A DNA stretch of 64,000 nucleotides, taken from NCBI GenBank assembly GCA_032716605.1, contig CM064560.1:13012292-13076291 (forward strand). The letters are read 5' to 3'. The number at the start of each line of letters is the position of its first letter. Within the stretch, counting starts at the first letter, position 1. A program made the translations under genes and the position numbers. Below the pieces are notes generated by a model. It searched no databases. It saw nothing but the letters and a program-made list of their open reading frames with translations, and had not been told where the DNA came from. Origin of the DNA: Paralithodes platypus. Lineage: Eukaryota > Arthropoda > Malacostraca > Decapoda > Lithodidae. This document shows positions 63,490 through 64,000 of the stretch, piece after piece.

Positions 63490-64000
63490 TGGTGGTAGTA
63501 TGGTTGAAAGTGGTATTGAGGCAATTAATTGTCTATCCCTTTCTATTGCTTGTCGTTAGTGATGGGGATAACAAAAGTTAAAAGGAAGGGCGGGAGGGAG
63601 GGCATACTCTGTTCAAATAAACTTGGCAACTTGTTCTACCCATTTATCAGGGTTGTTATCGGTTGGTTCAATATCTGTTCATTGTGTGGATCTAATAGAA
63701 GTTCTTTCTTATTCGGCTTGCATTATCATCCACACATCACTAATAGCTAATCATAATCAAATCATACTTCTGGGGTGAAGATTTGCTGCCGAATATATTT
63801 GAATGGAGTGTAATATTAATGATAATATGACAAAATAATAGTGATGGTACAATTTAAATGAGGGAGTTTTATTTGAAACGTTAGTAGAATATATTGAAGA
63901 AATTTCATAGGAAATTTAGAATAAAATTATTATTTCGAACTAGTATATGACTGTGTCTTAACTCAACATGTAAGTGAACTAACAATATACTCAAATTAGT
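63490..64000. other. Unassigned sequence
   Basis: Upstream of the lectin gene; AT-rich after 63730. No gene or repeat recognised. Confidence 0.4.

Overview
This window is animal, most likely invertebrate, nuclear DNA. It has spliced exons with GT/AG borders, CR1- and jockey-type LINEs, tRNA-derived SINEs, Ty3/gypsy LTR elements, hAT relics and much tandem repeat, and it has no prokaryotic operons. A small secreted C-type lectin and the mix of repeats suggest an aquatic arthropod, perhaps a decapod crustacean. That assignment is inference.

Only one gene looks intact: a three-exon C-type lectin on the minus strand (63161 to 55470, 167 codons). The terminal exon of a protein kinase (4396-4560) is the only other host-type coding piece, and it may be a duplicated fragment. 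Nearly everything else is mobile or repetitive DNA, much of it nested.

Layout. 1-4270: a TTAA-flanked MITE, a tRNA-SINE head, a dispersed repeat and a decayed jockey-like LINE. 4396-7435: a tandem segmental duplication with the kinase exon in both halves; one half has expanded a 20-bp unit to about 64 copies, the other has expanded an 83-bp piece of the exon to 6. 7436-12347: dispersed repeats, two SINE families and two tail-to-tail jockey-like LINE copies. 12348-21406: a minus-strand Ty3/gypsy element (copy 1) with 1,822-bp LTRs, holding a LINE fragment in one LTR and a MITE in its protease. 21407-28760: repeats, a gag-protease relic and an L2/CR1-type LINE 3' half. 28764-32262: a minus-strand CR1-like LINE holding a SINE and a MITE. 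33110-34575: a hAT transposase relic with an 11 x 45-bp array made from its own codons. 34980-40690: two inverted copies of a repetitive ORF flanking nested non-coding TIR elements. 42650-51555: a second gypsy element (copy 2, plus strand) with nearly identical LTRs. 52975-55450: LINE tail, TTAA element and SINE. 55470-63161: the lectin gene, with a near full-length CR1 LINE and a long SINE in intron 1.

The most notable signal is the gypsy pair. In copy 2 the integrase remnant and its GPY/F module lie upstream of reverse transcriptase (PR-INT-RT-RNase H), and the Gag resembles the SCAN domain. This is the arrangement described for Gmr1-like Ty3/gypsy elements. Copy 2 has lost the integrase core, yet its LTRs are almost identical, so it was probably mobilised in trans. 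Another theme is that two minisatellites can be traced to coding sequence. TTAA-flanked MITEs recur, and four insertions can be dated relative to their hosts from empty sites or preserved reading frames.
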